Assembly: GCA_043101835.1 (NCBI GenBank)
Contig: JBICHM010000177.1
Location: 1-17,150 of the forward strand
Length of the DNA: 17,150 bases
Origin: JBICHM01 sp043101835
GTDB lineage: Bacteria; Planctomycetota; Phycisphaerae; Phycisphaerales; UBA1924
Direction of reading: 5' to 3'
Shown here: positions 13,573 through 17,150 of the stretch, piece by piece
Layout of the letters: each line of letters starts with the position of its first letter
Position numbering within the stretch: the stretch's first letter is position 1
The notes under the pieces: generated by a model
Seen by the model: the letters and a program-made list of their open reading frames with translations, nothing else
What the model was told of the DNA's origin: nothing
Databases searched by the model: none
Translations under genes and position numbers: made by a program

Positions 13573-14541
13573 CTACCCCGCCCGCTCCAGCATCGTCGCC
13601 GCTTCGAACTCGCGGATGTCCTCGTCCTTCACGACCCCCGCTTCGCGGTTCACGGCGTTGGCGGTGGCGATGGCGAGGCCTCGCTTCAGCGCGGCGGACC
13701 AGTCGCCGCTGGTGCTCCATTCGTGGAGCAGGCCGGCGAGCAGCGCGTCGCCGCAGCCGACGGTGCTGACGATGCGTCCGGGGTGAACGCTGACGCGCCC
13801 GACGAAGGCGGTGTCGGGGCCGTAGAAGATGGCGCCGTCGGCGCCGCGGGTGGCGACGACATAGGTGACGGGCCCGCCCTCGAAGGCCGAGAGCGCGCGG
13901 GCGGCGATGCGGACCTCGTCTTCGGTCTCCGTCGGCTTGCCGGTGAGGACGGCGAGCTCCTGCGCGTTGACCTTCACCATCCACAGCGGCTGGCCCTTGA
14001 GGGCCTTGAGGGCGTCGCCGCTGGAGTCGACGATGACCTGCGCCCCCTGCTCGCGTGCGCGGCTGAGCATGCTGGCGAAGGCGCCGGGTTCGAGGCCGGG
14101 GGGCAGCGAGCCGCAGAAGGCCATGACGACGCCCCGGCGTGCGAGCATGCCGACCTTGCTCATCATGCGGCCGACATCGTCGGGCTGCACGGTGAAGCCC
14201 TCGGCGCGGATGTGCGTCTCGGTGTCGTCGATGGGATCGACGATGGTGGTGTTGTCGCGCGTGCGGGCGCGGACGATGAGGAACTGGCAAACGGTGTGCC
14301 CCTCACCGACGCGCTCGAGGTGCTCCTCGAACATCGCCAGCTCGTTGCGCCCGACGAAGCCGGTGGCGACGGAGCGCGCGCCCAGCTGGCTGAGCACGCG
14401 CGAGACGATGACGCCCTTGCCGGCCGGGTAGTGGGCGACCTGGCGCGCGGTCACATGCTTGCCGACCGCGAAGCGCGGGGCCTCCAGCACGCGGTCCACC
14501 GCGGGGTTGAGCGTGACGGTGACGATGCGGGGCGATGCCAT
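13573..14541 (-). CDS. PfkB/ribokinase-family sugar kinase, 1-phosphofructokinase-like
   Basis: 322 residues, the usual length. It phosphorylates a sugar or sugar phosphate with ATP; the FruK/LacC branch is favoured by the start IVTVTLNPAVDRVLEAPRF at 6-24 and HYPAGKGVIVSRVLSQLG at 37-54. Further family parts are GFVGRNE, DTETHIRAEG, FCGSLPPGL at 142-150, VKVNAQELAVLTGK at 189-202, ATRGADGAIFYG, and the ATP/anion-hole motif STVGCGDALLAGLL at 259-272 with D265 as catalytic base. Differences from FruK: AGKGVIVSR instead of GGKGINVSR, VNAQEL in place of KPNxxEL, and GCGD where GAGD is usual. The exact substrate is thus open (fructose 1-phosphate, tagatose 6-phosphate or another). ATG 14541 has no clear ribosome site. 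A TATCGT at 14555-14550 on the minus strand could give a nearly leaderless transcript. The gene is divergent from the TauE permease. Confidence 0.9.
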   Translation of the reverse strand: MASPRIVTVTLNPAVDRVLEAPRFAVGKHVTARQVAHYPAGKGVIVSRVLSQLGARSVATGFVGRNELAMFEEHLERVGEGHTVCQFLIVRARTRDNTTIVDPIDDTETHIRAEGFTVQPDDVGRMMSKVGMLARRGVVMAFCGSLPPGLEPGAFASMLSRAREQGAQVIVDSSGDALKALKGQPLWMVKVNAQELAVLTGKPTETEDEVRIAARALSAFEGGPVTYVVATRGADGAIFYGPDTAFVGRVSVHPGRIVSTVGCGDALLAGLLHEWSTSGDWSAALKRGLAIATANAVNREAGVVKDEDIREFEAATMLERAG

Positions 14542-14617
14542 CGCGGGTCACGATACCGCGCGCGAGCCGCTACCATCGCCGCTCCACCGCACGACCCCCG
14601 CACCTCGGACTCGCCGC

Positions 14618-15454
14618 TTGGACCAGGCCACCTTTCACATCGTCGCCGAACTGGCCATCGGGCTCGGCGCCGGGCTGCTGGGCGGGCTGCTGGGGATCGG
14701 CGGCAGCGTCATCATGATCCCGGCGCTGGCGATTCTGCTGGGGTCGAGGGATCCGAACACGCAGCACCTCTACCAGGCCGCGGCGATGGCGGTGAACCTC
14801 GCGGTGAGCGTGCCCGCGGCGATCCGGCACCATCGCGAGGGCGCGCTCGTGCCGCGGCTCTTGCTGTCCATCGCGCCGGTGGCGCTCGTCTGCATCGTCG
14901 GCGGCGTGCTGCTCAGCAACCAGATCGACGGGCGCAGCCTGCGCCTGCTCTTCGCGGCGTTCCTGTGCTATGTCGCGATCGTGACGATCATCAAGATGTA
15001 CCGGCGCACACCGGACCACGAACTGAGCGAAGCGAAGATCACGCCGCTGCGCGCCGGGGGCGTTGGCGCAGTGCTCGGGGGCGCGGCCGGACTCTTGGGC
15101 ATCGGCGGCGGCATCCTCGCCATCCCGCTGGCGCAGGGGTTATGCAAAGTTCCCCTGAAGAACGCCATCGCGGTCTCGAGCGCGACGATGAGCATCACCG
15201 CCGGCGTCGGCGCCACGCTGAAGATCGCGACGGTGGACCAGTGGGGCTTTGAGCCGTGGGACGCGATCCGGCTGTCGCTGACGATGGCGCCGACGGCGGT
15301 GATCGGCGGGTGGTTCGGGGCGAAGCTGACGCACCGGCTGCCCCTGGGCATCGTGCGCGTGGTGCTGATCGCGCTGCTGCTCGTCAGCGCGTGGCGGATG
15401 GCGGCGCCGCCGTCGCGCGCGGGCCACGCGGCGCCCGCGCCGACGTCCGAATAA
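14618..15454 (+). CDS. TauE/SafE family permease
   Basis: A 278-residue inner-membrane protein of the TauE/SafE (sulfite/organosulfonate exporter) superfamily with about eight helices. It shows the family's internal duplication: GLGAGLLGGLLGIGGSVIMIPAL at 15-37 and GGVGAVLGGAAGLLGIGGGILAIPLAQ at 147-173 carry the same Gly-rich motif. SSATMSITAGVGATLKIA at 187-204 is also typical. Substrates of family members include sulfite and sulfoacetate; nothing here identifies the substrate. The frame has no ATG close to the first helix. TTG 14618 is my choice because it puts the first helix about ten residues in. ATG 14525 would add a polar Arg/Pro-rich arm and overlap the start of the divergent kinase. 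TACCAT at 14571-14576 may be a -10 box. Confidence 0.87.
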   Translation: MDQATFHIVAELAIGLGAGLLGGLLGIGGSVIMIPALAILLGSRDPNTQHLYQAAAMAVNLAVSVPAAIRHHREGALVPRLLLSIAPVALVCIVGGVLLSNQIDGRSLRLLFAAFLCYVAIVTIIKMYRRTPDHELSEAKITPLRAGGVGAVLGGAAGLLGIGGGILAIPLAQGLCKVPLKNAIAVSSATMSITAGVGATLKIATVDQWGFEPWDAIRLSLTMAPTAVIGGWFGAKLTHRLPLGIVRVVLIALLLVSAWRMAAPPSRAGHAAPAPTSE

Positions 15455-15567
15455 CAGCTGGCGCGTTGCGCCGCGGCATCGCGCCTCCCCGGGGGACCAC
15501 GCAATCGCTGTGGCGAGAACGCAACATCGCGCTTGAGCGGGGGCGTGCGTGGGCCGATCGGTGTGGC

Positions 15568-16422
15568 GTGGACGAATCACGCCAGAATCCGGATTGGGGC
15601 GACCGCAACCCCGACCGGCGCGATCGCGCCGTCCGGCGCGAACGTGTGCGCGACGGACGCCTGCCGGCGCGCGCGCCGGGCGCATCGTCGGATGCCAGCA
15701 ACGAGGTGACGATCAACCTCGCCACCCTCGCCCACGAACTGAACAACATGCTCGACGGCGCAATGCGCTACCTGTCGCTCGCGCGGCGCGGGCTGACGGC
15801 GGCCTCCGCCGAGAACACCAGCGCGGCCGATACGGTGCGTCAGCTGCAAGCGGCCACGGACGGCCTGTCGCGCATGGCGGTGCTGATCGAGCGATCGATG
15901 CGTCCGCAGTCGCGCCGAAGCGGAGCGTACTTCGACCCGGCCGAGCCGCTGGTCGAGGCGCTCCTGCATGCGGCCGACGCGATGCGCCCACTCGCAGATG
16001 ACCGGGGGATCCGGATTAATGTGGACTGCTCGCCGCGCCTGGTGCTGACGCCGGCGGGGCCGGTGTACACGATCCTCGTCAACGCGATCCGAAACAGCAT
16101 CGACGCGATCGGTCGCGACGGCGTGATCGAGGTAATCGCCGAGCTGCGTACGGTCGGCGAAGGATCACCCGAGATCTGCCTGGATGTCCTCGACGACGGC
16201 CCCGGCCCGCGACGGGGGAAGGAGCGGAAGGTCTTCGAGTTCGGCTACACGACCGCGCCCGCCGGCGACGGCGTGGGGCTGGCGCTGTGCAAGGACATCG
16301 TGGACGGCCTCGGCGGCGCGATCACGCTCGCGCGGCGCGACGAGGACCGCCCCACCTGGAGCGAGCGCCGCCCGGGCGCGCACCTGTCGATCCGCTACCC
16401 GGCGCCCGTGCACGCGCCATGA
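15568..16422 (+). CDS. Soluble histidine kinase, NtrB-like
   Basis: 284 residues from a GTG start. After an Arg/Asp-rich arm of about 45 residues come the HisKA-type helix with the phosphoacceptor H56 in LATLAHELNNMLDGAMRYL, a second helix (QLQAATDGLSRMAVLIERSM), and a HATPase domain. The latter has an N box VNAIRNSIDAI (N172, N176), G1 DDGPG at 209-213, an F box VFEFGYTT at 222-229, and G2 GDGVGLALCKDIV at 233-245. No membrane helix and no PAS or other sensor domain are present, so the signal must come from a partner or from the disordered arm. The start is uncertain: GTG 15568 lacks a ribosome site, and in-frame GTGs further down would shorten only the arm. Its TGA overlaps the ATG of the sigma54 regulator (ATGA), a strong sign that the two form one two-component system. 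Confidence 0.88.
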   Translation: MDESRQNPDWGDRNPDRRDRAVRRERVRDGRLPARAPGASSDASNEVTINLATLAHELNNMLDGAMRYLSLARRGLTAASAENTSAADTVRQLQAATDGLSRMAVLIERSMRPQSRRSGAYFDPAEPLVEALLHAADAMRPLADDRGIRINVDCSPRLVLTPAGPVYTILVNAIRNSIDAIGRDGVIEVIAELRTVGEGSPEICLDVLDDGPGPRRGKERKVFEFGYTTAPAGDGVGLALCKDIVDGLGGAITLARRDEDRPTWSERRPGAHLSIRYPAPVHAP

Positions 16423-17150
16423 CCAGCACGACAAACCAGCCCGACGATTCGCGTCCGCGCATCCTGATCGTGGACGACGACCCGATCGTCGCCGAGTCGA
16501 TCGCGGAGATGCTCCGCGCCGACGGCGCGAGCGCCGCGACCTGCGCGACGGGCGAGGAGGCGCTCGAGGCGATCGAGGAGGCCGACCGTAAGGCGAACTC
16601 CGGTCGCGCCCGGCCCTTCGGGCTCGTCATCACCGATGTCGCGATGCCCGGCATGGGCGGGCTCGAACTGCTCAAGCAGATCCGCAAGCGCTTCCCGGCG
16701 ATGGTGGTGCTGGTCGTCACGGGGTACGCAACGATCGAGAACGCCGTGGAGGCGGTGAAGCAGGGCGCGTCGGACTACCTGACGAAGCCGCTGGTCGATG
16801 ACGAGCTGCGCATCGCCGTCGAGAAGGCGTCGCGCCAGCAGGCGCTGGTCGCCGAGAACATGACGCTGCGCAGCCAACTCGACGGCCGCTACGGGCTGGA
16901 CGCGATCGTCGGCGCCGACCACCGCATGCTGCGCGTCTACGACCTCGTCGAGGCCGTCGCGCCGACGAAGACCACCGTGCTGATGACCGGGGAGAGCGGA
17001 GCCGGCAAGAGCCTGATCGCCCGCGCCATCCACCAGCGGTCGGACCGCGCGACAAAGCCCTTCGTCGAACTCGCCTGCGGCTCGATCCCCGAGACGATTC
17101 TCGAATCCGAACTCTTCGGCCATGTGAAGGGCGCCTTCACGGGGGCGGAG
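16419..17150 (+). CDS. NtrC-family sigma54-dependent response regulator, 5' part
   Basis: The reading frame is open to the window edge (244 residues seen; family members are usually about 450-480). Residues 13-130 form a receiver domain: the acidic pair D20/D21 in ILIVDDDP, D73 phosphoacceptor in LVITDVAMPGMGG, T101 in VVTGYAT and K123 in DYLTKP. After a linker helix, the AAA+ domain begins (DAIVGADHRMLRVYDLVEAVAP). It has a Walker A GESGAGKS at 191-198 and ELFGHVKGAFTGAE at 231-244, containing the GAFTGA loop that contacts sigma54. It therefore activates sigma54 promoters when phosphorylated. ATG 16419 overlaps the kinase stop (ATGA), implying translational coupling. Walker A reads GAGKS, where GTGKE is the commonest form. 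Walker B and the DNA-binding domain lie beyond the edge, so targets cannot be judged. Confidence 0.95.
   Translation, partial: MTSTTNQPDDSRPRILIVDDDPIVAESIAEMLRADGASAATCATGEEALEAIEEADRKANSGRARPFGLVITDVAMPGMGGLELLKQIRKRFPAMVVLVVTGYATIENAVEAVKQGASDYLTKPLVDDELRIAVEKASRQQALVAENMTLRSQLDGRYGLDAIVGADHRMLRVYDLVEAVAPTKTTVLMTGESGAGKSLIARAIHQRSDRATKPFVELACGSIPETILESELFGHVKGAFTGAE

Noticed and set aside
1..17150. Mobile elements, CRISPR arrays, tRNA or rRNA genes, prophage or defence islands
   Set aside because: I saw no transposase, integrase, regular spaced repeats, cloverleaf or toxin-antitoxin-like pair. Base composition is even across the window apart from small AT-rich promoter-like spots.

Overview
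This is a GC-rich bacterial chromosome window, densely coded on both strands, with no rRNA, tRNA, CRISPR array, insertion sequence or phage gene that I can recognise. Gene content and style suggest a planctomycete, most likely of the Phycisphaerae. The pointers are an iron-trafficking (YggX-like) domain fused behind TPR repeats, an AGCS symporter with a long inserted loop, a DUF58 protein, several secreted proteins of no known family, and mixed use of ATG, GTG and probably TTG starts. This is an inference from remembered family distribution; no marker gene for taxonomy is present.

Left part (1-4419): the end of a STAS anti-anti-sigma factor and an anti-sigma HATPase (partner-switching pair) run rightward and meet an unrecognised 329-residue protein on the minus strand. 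A divergent region with two overlapping, mutually exclusive inverted repeats leads to a sodium:amino-acid symporter of the AGCS family, closed by a textbook intrinsic terminator. Directly behind it lies a 230-residue protein with a PD-(D/E)XK nuclease-like D...ExK signature, whose end overlaps the next gene tail to tail.

Middle (4391-9455): on the minus strand lie pyrD (class 1B dihydroorotate dehydrogenase), a small HExxH zincin translationally coupled to it through a GTGA overlap, and then sppA (67K-type signal peptide peptidase). Divergent from pyrD is the TPR-YggX fusion, which converges on a DUF58/von Willebrand-like protein.

Right part (9551-17150): a secreted coiled-coil protein converges on a membrane-anchored 3D-domain (lytic transglycosylase-like) protein. 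Next come a secreted helical protein, a 427-residue unknown protein preceded by a striking AT-rich inverted repeat, and a PfkB-family sugar kinase, all on the minus strand. Divergent from the kinase is a TauE/SafE permease. It is followed by an NtrBC-like two-component system: a soluble histidine kinase, then (ATGA overlap) a sigma54-dependent response regulator that runs off the window edge just after its GAFTGA motif.

Most of the window is housekeeping or envelope biology. No clear new multi-gene system stands out. The best leads are single genes and sites: the TPR-YggX fusion, the AGCS insert, the nuclease-like orphan, the 13526-13543 palindrome and the overlapping stems at 1691-1724.
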